The notes: a model not told the origin generated them from the letters alone. DNA of 64,000 bases from Streptomyces sp. Tu6071 (GCF_000213055.1 NZ_CM001165.1:5726945-5790944); one strand, 5' to 3'. Counted from the first letter of the stretch, positions 23,761 to 32,665 are shown. A program made the numbers and translations.

Positions 23761-24678
23761 TCACGACTTCTCCCCGGCGTCCTCCGTCAGGTACGCGGCG
23801 ACCCCCACCGCGATCCCGCGCGCCGCGCGCTCCCGCCACTTCGCGCTCGTCAGCAGCCCCGCGTCGCGCGCGTCGCGCATGTTCCCGCACTCCAGGAACA
23901 CCTTCGGGACGCGGCTGAGGTTGAGGCCGCCGAGGTCGGAGCGGGTGTCGAGGCCCGTACCACCGTTGATGTACGTGGCGGGGGAGGTGTCCGTCGCCTT
24001 CGCGAAGGACGCGGCGAGGCGGGTGCCGAGGTCGTGCGAGGGCGCGGTGATCGCGCGGGTGTCGGCCTTCCCGGCGTGCACGGCGCCGGGCATGATCACG
24101 TGGAAGCCGCGCGCCCCGGCGGGGGCGCCGTCCGCGTGCACCGAGACGGCCGCGTCCGCCTCCGCCTCGTTGCCGATCTCGGCGCGCTCGTCGACACAGG
24201 GCCCGAACTCCCGGTCCCCGTCGTGGGTGAGCCGCACCTCGGCGCCCTGCGCGCGCAGCAGCTTCCGCGCCCTGCGCACGACGTCGAGCGTGAACTCGGC
24301 CTCCGGGTAACCGGCGTTGGTCTCGGTCCCGGTCGTGTCGCACTCCTTGCGCCCGTTGCCGACATCGACCTGACGGTTGATGTCGGCGGTGTGCAGGCGG
24401 TTCTTCGTGTTGTGCCCCGGGTCGAGGACGACGACCTTCCCGCTCAGCGGCCCGGTGGACGGCGAGGGGCCGGGGGACGCGGGGGTACGGACCGGGGCGG
24501 GCGCCGCCTTCGCGTCGTCGGCCCCCGTACCGCCCCCGCGCCCCGCGACGCCGTACCCGATGCCCCCCGCGAGCAGCAGGACGGGCACGGCGACGGCGGC
24601 GACGGTGAGCAGCCGCCGGGAACGCGGCGGGCGGCTCGGTCCGGACGGGAAGGGCTGGGGAGTGGGGGAGTTGGACAC
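23761..24678 (-). CDS. N-acetylmuramoyl-L-alanine amidase (amidase_3), membrane-anchored
   Basis: A 305-residue zinc amidase that cuts the bond between muramic acid and the stem peptide. One N-terminal membrane helix (LLTVAAVAVPVLLLAGGIGYG) and a Pro/Ala linker place the catalytic domain outside. Zinc ligands are visible: H in VVLDPGHN, E in GYPEAEF, H in SVHADG; the catalytic Glu lies in KVFLECGNMRD. A long insert after DPGH with a cysteine pair is typical of this actinobacterial type. Start GTG 24678, weak ribosome site. The neighbouring methyltransferase gene ends 35 bases upstream, so they may be co-transcribed. Confidence 0.92.
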   Translation of the reverse strand: MSNSPTPQPFPSGPSRPPRSRRLLTVAAVAVPVLLLAGGIGYGVAGRGGGTGADDAKAAPAPVRTPASPGPSPSTGPLSGKVVVLDPGHNTKNRLHTADINRQVDVGNGRKECDTTGTETNAGYPEAEFTLDVVRRARKLLRAQGAEVRLTHDGDREFGPCVDERAEIGNEAEADAAVSVHADGAPAGARGFHVIMPGAVHAGKADTRAITAPSHDLGTRLAASFAKATDTSPATYINGGTGLDTRSDLGGLNLSRVPKVFLECGNMRDARDAGLLTSAKWRERAARGIAVGVAAYLTEDAGEKS

Positions 24679-24713
24679 GCCCGCGATCGTAGGGGGTACG
24701 GGCCCCGGCGCGC

Positions 24714-25364
24714 TCAGCGGCGCCGCAGCACCCGCAGCGAGTCCACCGTCCGGACCTCGTCGAAGTCGCCCGATGCGACCGCGCGCAGCCAGACGCGGTA
24801 CGGGGCCTGGCCGCCGTCGGCCGGGTCGGGGAAGACGTCGTGGATGACGAGGAGGCCGCCCGGGGCGAGCCGGGGCGCCCAGCCCTCGTAGTCGGCGTTC
24901 GCGTGCGCGTCCGTGTGCCCGCCGTCCACGAAGACGAGCCCGAGCGGCCGCGCCCACACCGCGGCGACCTGCGGGGAGCGCCCGACGACGGCGACGACGT
25001 GCTCTTCGAGCCCGGCCCGGCGCAGGGTGCGGCGGAAGGCGGGCAGCGTGTCCATGACCCCCAGCTCCGGGTCCACCGTCTCCGGGTCGTGGTACTCCCA
25101 GCCGGGCTGCTGCTCCTCGCTGCCCCGGTGGTGGTCGACGGTGACGACGGTCACCCCGGCGGCCCGCCCGGCATCGGCGAGCAGCACCGTGGACCGCCCG
25201 CAGTACGTCCCCACCTCAAGAAGGGGCAGCCCCAGCCGCCCCGCCTCGACGGCCGCCGCGTACAGCGCGAGCCCTTCGTGCACGGGCATGAACCCCTTGG
25301 CCCCCTCGAAGGCGGCGAGGACACCGGGAGAGGGGGTGGCATCGACGGCGTGCGTCTCGGGCAT
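24714..25364 (-). CDS. Class I SAM-dependent methyltransferase (type 24)
   Basis: A 216-residue methyltransferase. SAM motif I is LPLLEVGTYCGRSTVLLADAG, followed by VVTVDHHRG, then the acidic LGLVFVDGGHTDAHANADYEGWAPRLAPGGLLVIHDVFPDP typical of the methyltransferase-24/macrocin-O-methyltransferase-like group, which often uses metal ions and acts on hydroxyl groups. Start ATG 25364 with a GGAGG at a good distance. Substrate unknown. It lies just upstream of the amidase gene on the same strand. Confidence 0.88.
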   Translation of the reverse strand: MPETHAVDATPSPGVLAAFEGAKGFMPVHEGLALYAAAVEAGRLGLPLLEVGTYCGRSTVLLADAGRAAGVTVVTVDHHRGSEEQQPGWEYHDPETVDPELGVMDTLPAFRRTLRRAGLEEHVVAVVGRSPQVAAVWARPLGLVFVDGGHTDAHANADYEGWAPRLAPGGLLVIHDVFPDPADGGQAPYRVWLRAVASGDFDEVRTVDSLRVLRRR

Positions 25365-25503
25365 GACGGGCGTCCTCCAGCGGTACGTGACAAGCGGAGC
25401 CGCACCTGCGCACGAGCGTCGGCCTCCGGTACGGCCCCCGCATCGTGCCCCACCGCACCCGCACCCGCACACGCCGCCCCCGCGGTGGGGCGCTTCCGGG
25501 GCG

Positions 25504-25971
25504 TCACCCCTCGTGCGGCACCGCCGGGCGAGTGACGGGGACGACGGTGAGGAGTCCGTCCAGTCCCTTGAAGTCGTCGGGGTTGGTGGTGAAGAGCGGA
25601 AGTCCCTCCGCCACGGCGATGGCAGCGATCATCAGGTCGGCCACCCGGCGACGGGGCTTGCGGCCCGCGCTGATCACCGCGGCGCAGATCCGGCCGTAGA
25701 CGCGGGCGGCCTCCGCGTCGAACGGGATGGGGTCGAACTCGTTCTCGGCACGCTGGAGCACATCGAGGCGCCGGGCGCGCTCGGCGTGTTCGTCGTAGTC
25801 GCCCTGTTCCTCGTTGCGGCGGACCTCGTGGGGGCCCGCGGACAGCTCCGCCAAGGTGACAGATGTGATCGCCATCTCGTCCGGCAGCTCTTCGGGCGCG
25901 ACCCATTTCCGCAGGATCATGATGTTCGTGTCGAGGAGCCCTTGCGCGAAGGGCGGGCGGTCACCGGGCAT
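25504..25971 (-). CDS. vapC: VapC-like PIN-domain toxin
   Basis: A 155-residue PIN ribonuclease. The acidic active-site residues are in place: D14 in LLDTN, the Glu in SVTLAELSAG, the Asp in RRVADLMIAAIA, and the D-D of TTNPDDFKGL. VapC toxins usually cut specific tRNA or rRNA loops and are held inactive by VapB. Its ATG lies inside the antitoxin gene (11-base overlap), the normal toxin-antitoxin order of antitoxin first. Family assignment is strong; whether it is active is unknown. Confidence 0.88.
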   Translation of the reverse strand: MPGDRPPFAQGLLDTNIMILRKWVAPEELPDEMAITSVTLAELSAGPHEVRRNEEQGDYDEHAERARRLDVLQRAENEFDPIPFDAEAARVYGRICAAVISAGRKPRRRVADLMIAAIAVAEGLPLFTTNPDDFKGLDGLLTVVPVTRPAVPHEG

Positions 25972-26230
25972 AGGGGTCGTCCGGGGCGGTGTCGGCGGTG
26001 GTCTCCTGATCGGCCCTGAACGTCTGGAGATCGATGCCGGGGGCAGTCCTCGACATCGCGGCGAACTCCTCGCGGGAGACGAAACGACGCCGTCGGCGCA
26101 GTGGGACGAGCTGACCGATGGGGTGACCGTCGCGGGTCACGGTGAAGGACTGGCCGCCCTGTATGGCGTCCATGATCTCGCGTGACCTGTTGCGCAGGTC
26201 CCGCTGGGTGATTTCGGGCTGAACGCTCAT
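25961..26230 (-). CDS. vapB: Phd/YefM-like antitoxin of VapC
   Basis: An 89-residue antitoxin. The N-terminal Phd/YefM-type DNA-binding region is EITQRDLRNRSREIMDAIQGGQSFTVTRDGHPIGQLVPL; the acidic, unstructured C-terminus (ETTADTAPDDPY) should wrap the toxin. ATG 26230 is the likely start; no strong ribosome site, but a TATCCT sequence just upstream could be a -10 element of a nearly leaderless mRNA. An inverted repeat at 26250-26278 is a candidate autoregulatory operator. Confidence 0.85.
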   Translation of the reverse strand: MSVQPEITQRDLRNRSREIMDAIQGGQSFTVTRDGHPIGQLVPLRRRRRFVSREEFAAMSRTAPGIDLQTFRADQETTADTAPDDPYAR

Positions 26231-26249
26231 ACCGACCAGGATAGTGCGT

Positions 26250-26278
26250 GGTGGCACGGCGTGCTACGTCGTGCCACC
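26250..26278. promoter_or_regulatory. Inverted repeat upstream of vapBC
   Basis: GGTGGCACG-N11-CGTGCCACC, perfect 9-bp arms, centred about 34 bases before the antitoxin ATG and directly after the MFS stop codon. It may be the VapBC operator, the MFS gene terminator, or both. Confidence 0.6.
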
Positions 26279-26281
26279 GCC

Positions 26282-28069
26282 TCAGCCGCTCACCGCCTCC
26301 GCCCTCCCGCTCCGGTCCCGCAGGGGTGCGAGGACGAGGGGGACGAGGCGGGTGGCGTGGCCGCCGGGGAAGGAGACGGCGGCGGCGCGGGGGGTGTGGC
26401 CCGTGGCGCGGCAGGCGACGACGTAGGGGCCGGCGGTGAAGGCGGGCAGGGCGTAGCGGCCCGCCGTGTCGGTCGTCGTCAGGCCCGCCTGACGCCCTCG
26501 GCGGTCGATGAGGGTGACCGTCGCGCGGACGACGAGCGCGCCCTCCGCGTCCCGCACCTCGCCGCGGAAGCCGCTGAACCCGTCCGGGAGGAGGAAGTCG
26601 TCCCGTGTGCCCGGGAGTTCGACGAGCGTGAGGCGTTCGCCGCCGCCCGCCGCGCGCGGCAGGAACCACGCGAGCACGAGCCCGCCCGCCACGGCGCACA
26701 GCGCGATCACGAACGACGTGCGGAAACCGCTCATCGACGGCACCGCGACACCCCCGTGCGGCGTCGCCGAACCCGCGAGCACCATCCCGATCACCGCGCT
26801 CGACACCGAGGTCCCGATCGACCGCATCAGCGCGTTGAGGCCGTTCGCCGCCCCCGTGTCCTCCGGGCGCACCGCCGCGATGATCAGCGCGGGCAGCGAG
26901 GAGTAGGCGAGCCCGATGCCCCCGCCGACGAGCACCGCGATCAGCACGGTCTGCCAGGCCGACCCGAGCAGGCCGAGCCCCGCCCCGTACCCGATCCCGA
27001 TGACCAGCAGCCCGAGCAGCAACGTCAGGCGCGGTCCGCGCCGCGCCGCGATCCGCGCGTAGAGCGGCGCCGTCGCCATCATCGTGAGCCCCAGCGGCGC
27101 CACGCACAGGCCCGCGACGACCATCGACTGCCCGAGCCCGTAGCCGGTCGCCTCGGGCAACTGGAGGAGCTGTGGGAGGACGAGCGTCACGACGTAGAAC
27201 GACACCCCGACCATGACCGAGGCCAGGTTCGCGAGCAGCACCTCGCGGCGCGCGCTCGTGCGCAGGTCCACGAGCGGCGCGGCGGCACGCAGTTCGTACC
27301 AGCCCCAGCCGAGCAGCACGAGCACCCCGAGCCCGAAGAGCCCGAGTACCCGCGCCGAGCCCCACCCCCAGTCCGCGCCCTTCGTCACGGGCAGCAGCAG
27401 GCACACGAGCCCGAGGCTCAGGCCGAGCGCGCCCGGCAGGTCGAAGCGCCCCGGGGCCCGTACCGACGCGTCGGGCACGAGCGCCACGACGAGCGCGAGC
27501 GAGACCACGCCGAGCCCCGCCGCGAGCAGGAACAGCGCGTGCCAGCCCGCGTGCTGCGCGACGATCGCGGCGAGCGGCAGCGCGAGCCCACCGCCCACAC
27601 CGATCGACGAGCTCATGAGCGCCATCGCGCCGCCGAGTCGTTCGCGCGGCAGCACGTCGCGCATGATCCCGATGCCGAGCGGGATCGCGCCCATCGCGAG
27701 GCCCTGGAGCGTACGGCCCGCGAGCATCGGCACGAGCGAGTCGGTCAGCGCGCACACGACCGAGCCCACGATCATCGCGCCGAGCGAGACGAAGAGCATC
27801 CGCCGCTTCCCGTACAGGTCGCCGAGCCGCCCGAGCACGGGCGTCGACACGGCCCCCGCGAGGAGCGTCGAGGTCATGACCCACGTGGCGTTCGCGGGCG
27901 AGGTGTCGAGAAGGTCGGGCAGGTCCTTGATGACGGGGACGAGCAGGGTCTGCATGACGGCGACGGCGATCCCCGCGAAGGCGAGCGCGACGACGGTCAC
28001 CGAGGGATTGCGGGGGCGGGGAGCCGGAGCCTTGCGGGGTATCCGGGGGCGGTCGTGGGTGTGGGGCAT
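26282..28069 (-). CDS. DHA2-type MFS exporter with C-terminal carboxypeptidase-regulatory-like domain
   Basis: A 595-residue transporter. Residues 25-470 form a 14-helix DHA2 drug:proton antiporter, with motif A GRLGDLYGKRRM and PLGIGIMRDVLP near helix 5. Unusually, residues about 500-582 form a beta domain of the carboxypeptidase regulatory-like (Cna-B/transthyretin-like) type: FRGEVRDAEGALVVRATVTLIDRRG, TTTDTAGRYALPAF and GPYVVACRATGH. Such a domain is normally extracytoplasmic, so its placement after the last helix is odd. Start ATG 28069. Divergent from the MaoC gene. Substrate unknown. Confidence 0.87.
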   Translation of the reverse strand: MPHTHDRPRIPRKAPAPRPRNPSVTVVALAFAGIAVAVMQTLLVPVIKDLPDLLDTSPANATWVMTSTLLAGAVSTPVLGRLGDLYGKRRMLFVSLGAMIVGSVVCALTDSLVPMLAGRTLQGLAMGAIPLGIGIMRDVLPRERLGGAMALMSSSIGVGGGLALPLAAIVAQHAGWHALFLLAAGLGVVSLALVVALVPDASVRAPGRFDLPGALGLSLGLVCLLLPVTKGADWGWGSARVLGLFGLGVLVLLGWGWYELRAAAPLVDLRTSARREVLLANLASVMVGVSFYVVTLVLPQLLQLPEATGYGLGQSMVVAGLCVAPLGLTMMATAPLYARIAARRGPRLTLLLGLLVIGIGYGAGLGLLGSAWQTVLIAVLVGGGIGLAYSSLPALIIAAVRPEDTGAANGLNALMRSIGTSVSSAVIGMVLAGSATPHGGVAVPSMSGFRTSFVIALCAVAGGLVLAWFLPRAAGGGERLTLVELPGTRDDFLLPDGFSGFRGEVRDAEGALVVRATVTLIDRRGRQAGLTTTDTAGRYALPAFTAGPYVVACRATGHTPRAAAVSFPGGHATRLVPLVLAPLRDRSGRAEAVSG

Positions 28070-28246
28070 GAGCGGTGCTACCTCCGACCCTTGCGGACTG
28101 AAAGTGATCCGGTACGGAGGGTAGTCCGGTGGTTCTCGTACGAAGGGGAAACCGGCGGCCCCGGTGGAAGCGGGAGGGGCACGGGCCGCACGGAGCGTGC
28201 GCCCCCTGAGACGGCGTGTGCGGCGCGTGCGTCACAATCGGGCCCC

Positions 28247-29092
28247 ATGCCGCTCGATCCCGCCCGCCTCCTGGCAGCGCCACCCCGCGTCCGCACCCTG
28301 ACCTGGTCGCACAGGGACGTCCTGCTCTACCACCTGGGCGTCGGAGCCCCGCCGTCCCGCCCGCACTGGACCCTGGAGTCCCGCCTCCGCGTCCTCCCCT
28401 CCTTCGCCGTCGTCGCGGGCGGCCAGGACGTCCTGAGCGCTCTGGACACCCCTGGCGCGGAGAGTGTCGACCGCACCCAAGTGCTGCACGGGACGCAGGA
28501 GTTGATCCTGCACCGCCCGCTCCCGGCCGAGGGCTCCGCCCGCGCCCGTACCGCCGTCACGGATGTCCACGACAAGGGCTCGGCCGCCGTCCTCGGCTTC
28601 CGCACCGAGGCGGCCGACGCGGAGGGCCCGCTGTGGACCGCGCGGCGGCTCCTCTTCGCGCGCGGCGCCGGCGGCTTCGGGGGCGCACGCGGTCCCGCGC
28701 TGCCCAGGCCCCCGCGCCCCGAAGGCCCCCCGGCCGCCGTCCACCGCGTCCCGCTGCGCGAGGACGCCGCCCTGCTCTACCGCCTCAGCGGCGACATGAA
28801 CCCGCTGCACGCCGACCCCGCCGAGGCGGCGCGCGCCGGTTTCCCGCGCCCGGTGCTCCAGGGGCTGTGCACGTACGGGACGGCCCTGCGCGTCCTCGTC
28901 GACACCCTCCTCGACGGGCGGCCCGAGCCCGTGAGCCGGTACGCGGCCCGCTTCTCGGGCGTCGTCTTCCCGGGCGAGACGCTGGAGCTGACGGTGTGGC
29001 GGACGGGCGAGCGGGAGGCGCGCGCGGAGGCCGTCGTGCCGGACACGGGGCGGCTCGTGCTCGCGGACGCGGTCCTGGAGTGGGAGGCGTGA
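28247..29092 (+). CDS. MaoC-like dehydratase (double hotdog)
   Basis: A 281-residue acyl-CoA hydratase/dehydratase-like protein with two hotdog domains. The C-terminal one has the hydratase-2 motif YRLSGDMNPLHADPAEAARAGFPRPVLQGLCTYG, with the catalytic Asp and His; the N-terminal one lacks it and should be structural or substrate-binding. It resembles the hydratase region of peroxisomal multifunctional enzymes. Start ATG 28247; a CACAAT hexamer eight bases before it suggests a leaderless mRNA. No other beta-oxidation gene lies next to it. Confidence 0.88.
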   Translation: MPLDPARLLAAPPRVRTLTWSHRDVLLYHLGVGAPPSRPHWTLESRLRVLPSFAVVAGGQDVLSALDTPGAESVDRTQVLHGTQELILHRPLPAEGSARARTAVTDVHDKGSAAVLGFRTEAADAEGPLWTARRLLFARGAGGFGGARGPALPRPPRPEGPPAAVHRVPLREDAALLYRLSGDMNPLHADPAEAARAGFPRPVLQGLCTYGTALRVLVDTLLDGRPEPVSRYAARFSGVVFPGETLELTVWRTGEREARAEAVVPDTGRLVLADAVLEWEA

Positions 29093-29170
29093 CGAACGGG
29101 GGCGGGGCCCGGTGACGCTGATCCGCGTCCCCGGGCCCCGCCCGTCCTGCTGGTGTCTCCCCCTGAACGG

Positions 29171-29371
29171 CTAGGCCGCGGCCCGCTCGTCCTCGAAGAA
29201 CTCGGCGTGGTCGGCCTGCTCGGCCCCGGGCTTGCGGTGGCGTCCGCCGGGCCGGGTCTCCCCGGCCTCTTTGGCGCCCGCCGCGTTCCCCCGGTGCCGC
29301 CCCGGTCCCCCCGCGTCCCCGTTCGGGACGGACGGCGCTTCGGCGGCCCCCTGCTTGCTGATCTCGGTCAA
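29171..29371 (-). CDS. Small hydrophilic protein, hypothetical
   Basis: A 66-codon frame with strong GC3 bias throughout, starting LTEISKQGAAEAPSVPNGD and ending HAEFFEDERAAA. Composition is charged and Gly/Arg-rich; no domain. I propose TTG 29371, because sequence upstream of it loses codon bias and a GGGGTGA lies 8-14 bases before. An ATG at 29431 is the only other start, with a cysteine-containing leader unlike the rest. Small hydrophilic proteins of this type are common and uncharacterised in streptomycetes. It could also be a non-coding tail. Confidence 0.5.
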   Translation of the reverse strand: MTEISKQGAAEAPSVPNGDAGGPGRHRGNAAGAKEAGETRPGGRHRKPGAEQADHAEFFEDERAAA

Positions 29372-29469
29372 CGGAACGTCACCCCGTAGTACTCGTTCAC
29401 GTGCGCAACAACTACCCCGGGATTTTCTCATGTCACGTCAGACACATGTTCGGGGGGTCCGGGTGGAGT

Positions 29470-31629
29470 TCAGCCGTGGAGAGGCGAATCGCGCAGGGGT
29501 ACGGGGCGGGTCGCGGCCTCGCCCGACGGCGGCGGCGTGGTCCAGGTGATCCCGGAGGGCACGGCGTCGGAGTCCGGCAGGTTCCGGGCCGCCGCGGGCT
29601 CGTCGGCGGGCACGGGCAGCGGTACGGACACGGCGCCGCGCGTCACCACGAGCCCCGCCCTTATGGCCGCTCCCGCCGAGCCGAGCCCCCCGGCGAGCGT
29701 CGAGGGCCCCGCGACCCCGGAGAACCCGGAGACGGCCATGACGGAGAAAGCGCCGGTGGCCTGCGGGGGTTCGGGCGCGCGGACGACCTCGGGGGCGGCG
29801 GGCGGTGGGGGTGGCGCGGTCGGCGGTTGCGGGTGCGGAGCGGGGTGGGCGTGGGGAGCGGGGTGGGCGTGGGGGCCGGTCTGCTCGGGCGAGGGGGGCG
29901 GTGCCTGCCCCGCCGCCTGCGCCGGGTGCCCGCGCTGCTCGTGCGGCGCGGCGGCCGGGGTGGGCCGGGCGAACTGCTCCTGTGGCGCGGCGGGCCGGGC
30001 GTACTCGTCGCGCGGGGCGGGTTGTGTCGGCTGGGGGTGCTCGTGCGGGGCGGGGGGTGCGGTGGGTGGTGCCGGTCGTGCGGGGTGCTCGTCCAGTGCG
30101 GCGGGCTGTGTTCCCTGTGCGGGGTGCTCGTGCGGTGGGATGGGCTGTACCGGCTGTGGCCGCTGCGCGTGGTGCTCCTGCGGTGGTGCGGGGCGTGTCG
30201 GCTGCGGCTGCTGGCCGGGCCGTTGCTCCCCGGCACCGTGCCGCTCTCGCGGCTCCGCGGCCTCGGGGCGGGGGTGCCCCGGCGTGACGCGGGGGAGCGG
30301 CCGGGTGGCGGAGTCCTCCAGGTCCGCGCCGCGATAGTGCTCGACGGGCGGGGCGGGGGGCGCGACGGGCGCCGGGGGAGCGGGCGGCGCGGAGGCGGGG
30401 CGCGGGCCCGGTACGGAGCGGACGGGCGCCGCGGTCTCCGGCGCGCCCCCCTCGGCCGCCCCGGGCCGCGCGTCCTCGCGGCCCGCGCCGGGCGCCCCCG
30501 TACCGCCGCCGTCACGGTCGCCGCGACCGTCGCGCGGGCTCGCGGGACCGCCCGCCGACGAGGCCGCGAGAACCACCTCGCCGGTCTCGGAGCCCGAGGG
30601 CCACGTCACTCTCGCGAGCCCGCACGGGCCCGTCCCCTCCGCGTACGGCAGCCGCAGCACGCCGTCCCGCGTCCACAGGCCGCCGCCCGCGAGCCAGCCG
30701 CGCGGCGCGGGGAGCTGGTGGAGGCGGCGGCCCACGGGGCGCCACACGCCGATCCAGCTCCCGCCCACCGGGCCGTCCACGCGGAAGGCGACCGCGCTGT
30801 GCTCGGGCAGCAGGTCCTGGCCCGGCTGCACGGCGAAGGGCGTGAGGCGTGCCTCGGACAGCTCCAGGCACTCGGGGAAGCGCACGGGCAGCGCGCTGCC
30901 GAGCACCCCCCACGCGAGCCGGTCCTGCCCCAGCGCGTTCGAGCGGATGAGGAGCAGCCCGCTGTCCACGTCGGCGCTCAGCAGCCGGTCGTCGCTGCGC
31001 TCGGAGATCTGGAGCAGCGGCGAGACCTCGCCCGCGCGTTCGAGGTCGACGGCGACGGCCTTCGTCACGCCGTTCTCGTCCGTACGGTCCACCGCGAGCA
31101 TCCGCGCCTCGCGGTCCAGCCACACGCCGCCCGCGCACCGCCCCGGGATCTCCGCGAGGTGCTCGGGCCCGAAGGCCCCGCCCGCGACGAGCCACACGGC
31201 CGTCGAGTGCAGGCCGGGGGCGAGCGCGTACACGCGCCCCGGCACCGGGCTCGGCGGGAGCAGCCGCAGCGGTCCCGGCGAGCCGTCGGCGCGTACGTGC
31301 TCGACGGCGCCGAGCGGCTGCTCGCCCGTGTCGGGCCCGCTCGGGTAGAGCAGGGAGAAGTAGTGCATGGGCCCTTCGGGCCGGTGCACGAGGACCCGGC
31401 CGTCCGGCAGGGGCTGTGCCTCGGTGCCCGCGGGCTCGGGGCGCGCCACGGGCAGCGGTACGGCGAAGGGCTCCGGCCCGCCGAGCGTCCACCGCTCCAC
31501 GTGCCGCCCCGCCGTTCCGCCCTCGTCGGGCCCGCCGGGCGGCACGATCCTCGCGGCGTACGAACCGTCCGCCGCCACCACGAATCCGGGACCCTCACCC
31601 TGCGGCCACGCGGTCTCACTGACCGTCAT
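29470..31629 (-). CDS. Large Pro/His-rich protein with beta-propeller-like N-terminus
   Basis: A 719-residue protein not assigned to a known family. Residues 1-370 are beta-rich with repeated patterns such as ADGSYAARIVPPGG, LPDGRVLVHRPEG and SGLLLIRSNALGQDRLAWGV, which look like blades of a propeller. Residues about 400-610 are low complexity, dominated by Pro, with many HEH, HAHP and DEH/DEY clusters. The last 100 residues contain one Gly/Ala/Ser hydrophobic stretch. It has no signal peptide. GGAGGTGA precedes ATG 31629. His clusters suggest metal binding; function is unknown. Divergent from the NIF3 operon. Confidence 0.78.
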   Translation of the reverse strand: MTVSETAWPQGEGPGFVVAADGSYAARIVPPGGPDEGGTAGRHVERWTLGGPEPFAVPLPVARPEPAGTEAQPLPDGRVLVHRPEGPMHYFSLLYPSGPDTGEQPLGAVEHVRADGSPGPLRLLPPSPVPGRVYALAPGLHSTAVWLVAGGAFGPEHLAEIPGRCAGGVWLDREARMLAVDRTDENGVTKAVAVDLERAGEVSPLLQISERSDDRLLSADVDSGLLLIRSNALGQDRLAWGVLGSALPVRFPECLELSEARLTPFAVQPGQDLLPEHSAVAFRVDGPVGGSWIGVWRPVGRRLHQLPAPRGWLAGGGLWTRDGVLRLPYAEGTGPCGLARVTWPSGSETGEVVLAASSAGGPASPRDGRGDRDGGGTGAPGAGREDARPGAAEGGAPETAAPVRSVPGPRPASAPPAPPAPVAPPAPPVEHYRGADLEDSATRPLPRVTPGHPRPEAAEPRERHGAGEQRPGQQPQPTRPAPPQEHHAQRPQPVQPIPPHEHPAQGTQPAALDEHPARPAPPTAPPAPHEHPQPTQPAPRDEYARPAAPQEQFARPTPAAAPHEQRGHPAQAAGQAPPPSPEQTGPHAHPAPHAHPAPHPQPPTAPPPPPAAPEVVRAPEPPQATGAFSVMAVSGFSGVAGPSTLAGGLGSAGAAIRAGLVVTRGAVSVPLPVPADEPAAARNLPDSDAVPSGITWTTPPPSGEAATRPVPLRDSPLHG

Positions 31630-31825
31630 CGCTGCGTCACCTCCGGCGACGAAGCTAGTTTTCAGGTGCCCCCATGACAGCCCAGGACCCCCGACTTCAC
31701 CCCAACGGGTGGCGAACCGGCGAATCGCCTGACATCCGGGACACCTTGTGCTCGGCACCGGGTCTCCGGCCCGCTCCCCGTACCGCCCCGGAGGAACCCC
31801 GCCCGCTCCCGGTAACCTTGCCCCC

Positions 31826-32665
31826 GTGCCCCGCCTCTCCGAAGTCACCGCCGCCCTCGACGCCCTCTGGCCCGCGCACCGCGCCGAGTCCTGGGACGCC
31901 GTCGGGACCGTCGTCGGTGATCCCGGGGCCGAGGTCCGGCGCGTGCTGTTCGCCGTGGACCCCGTCCACGAGATCGCCGAGGAGGCGGTCCGCCTCGGCG
32001 CCGACCTCCTCGTCACGCACCACCCGCTCTACCTGCGCGGCACCACCACCGTCTCGGCGGCGACCTTCAAGGGCCGCGTCGTGCACGACCTCATCAAGCA
32101 CGACATCGCCCTGCACGTCGCGCACACCAACGCCGACAGCGCCGACCCCGGCGTCAGCGACGCCCTCGCGGGCGCGCTCGGCCTGCGCGTCCTCGGCCCG
32201 CTCGTGCCCGACACCAGCGACCCCGAGGGCCGCCGCGGCCTCGGCCGTGTCTGCGAGCCCACCCGCCCGCTGACCCTCGGCGCCCTCGCGGAAGCCGCCG
32301 CGCGCGCCCTGCCCGCGACCGCGCAGGGCATCCGCCTCGCGGGCGACCCCGAGGCGCCGGTCCGCAAGGTCGTCGTGAGCGGCGGAGCGGGCGACAGCCT
32401 CTTCGACGCCGTACGGGCCACGGGCGCCGACGCCTTCCTCACCGCCGATCTGCGCCACCACCCGGCCTCCGAAGCCACCGAGCACGGCCCGCTCGGCCTC
32501 ATCGACGCCGCGCACTGGGCCACCGAGTGGCCCTGGTGCGAGCAGGCCGCCGCACAGCTCGACGAGATCTCCGACCGCCACGGCTGGGAGCTGCGGGTGC
32601 ACGTCTCGAAGACGGTCACCGACCCCTGGTCCGCACACTTCGATTCCACAGGAGCCCCCAACTGA
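31826..32665 (+). CDS. NIF3-like dinuclear metal hydrolase (DUF34)
   Basis: A 279-residue NIF3/DUF34 protein, annotated in some databases as GTP cyclohydrolase 1 type 2 homologue; real activity is not settled. Metal ligands are visible: THHPLYL (two His), HVAHTNAD (His, Asp) and the C-terminal HW..E stretch IDAAHWATE. The regulatory insertion present in longer members is absent. Start GTG 31826; TAACCT lies 7 bases before it and no ribosome site is close, so a leaderless mRNA is likely. Its stop overlaps the zinc-ribbon gene start, forming a three-gene operon. Confidence 0.9.
   Translation: MPRLSEVTAALDALWPAHRAESWDAVGTVVGDPGAEVRRVLFAVDPVHEIAEEAVRLGADLLVTHHPLYLRGTTTVSAATFKGRVVHDLIKHDIALHVAHTNADSADPGVSDALAGALGLRVLGPLVPDTSDPEGRRGLGRVCEPTRPLTLGALAEAAARALPATAQGIRLAGDPEAPVRKVVVSGGAGDSLFDAVRATGADAFLTADLRHHPASEATEHGPLGLIDAAHWATEWPWCEQAAAQLDEISDRHGWELRVHVSKTVTDPWSAHFDSTGAPN

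Noticed and set aside
25917..28283. A 788-codon frame over the exporter and vapBC
   Set aside because: Arg/Gly-rich shadow; the exporter and toxin-antitoxin frames carry recognisable families.
29401..31677. A 758-codon plus-strand frame opposite the Pro/His-rich protein
   Set aside because: Antisense shadow; the minus-strand gene has a strong GGAGGTGA and a clear start, and the plus-strand product is Arg/Gly-rich.
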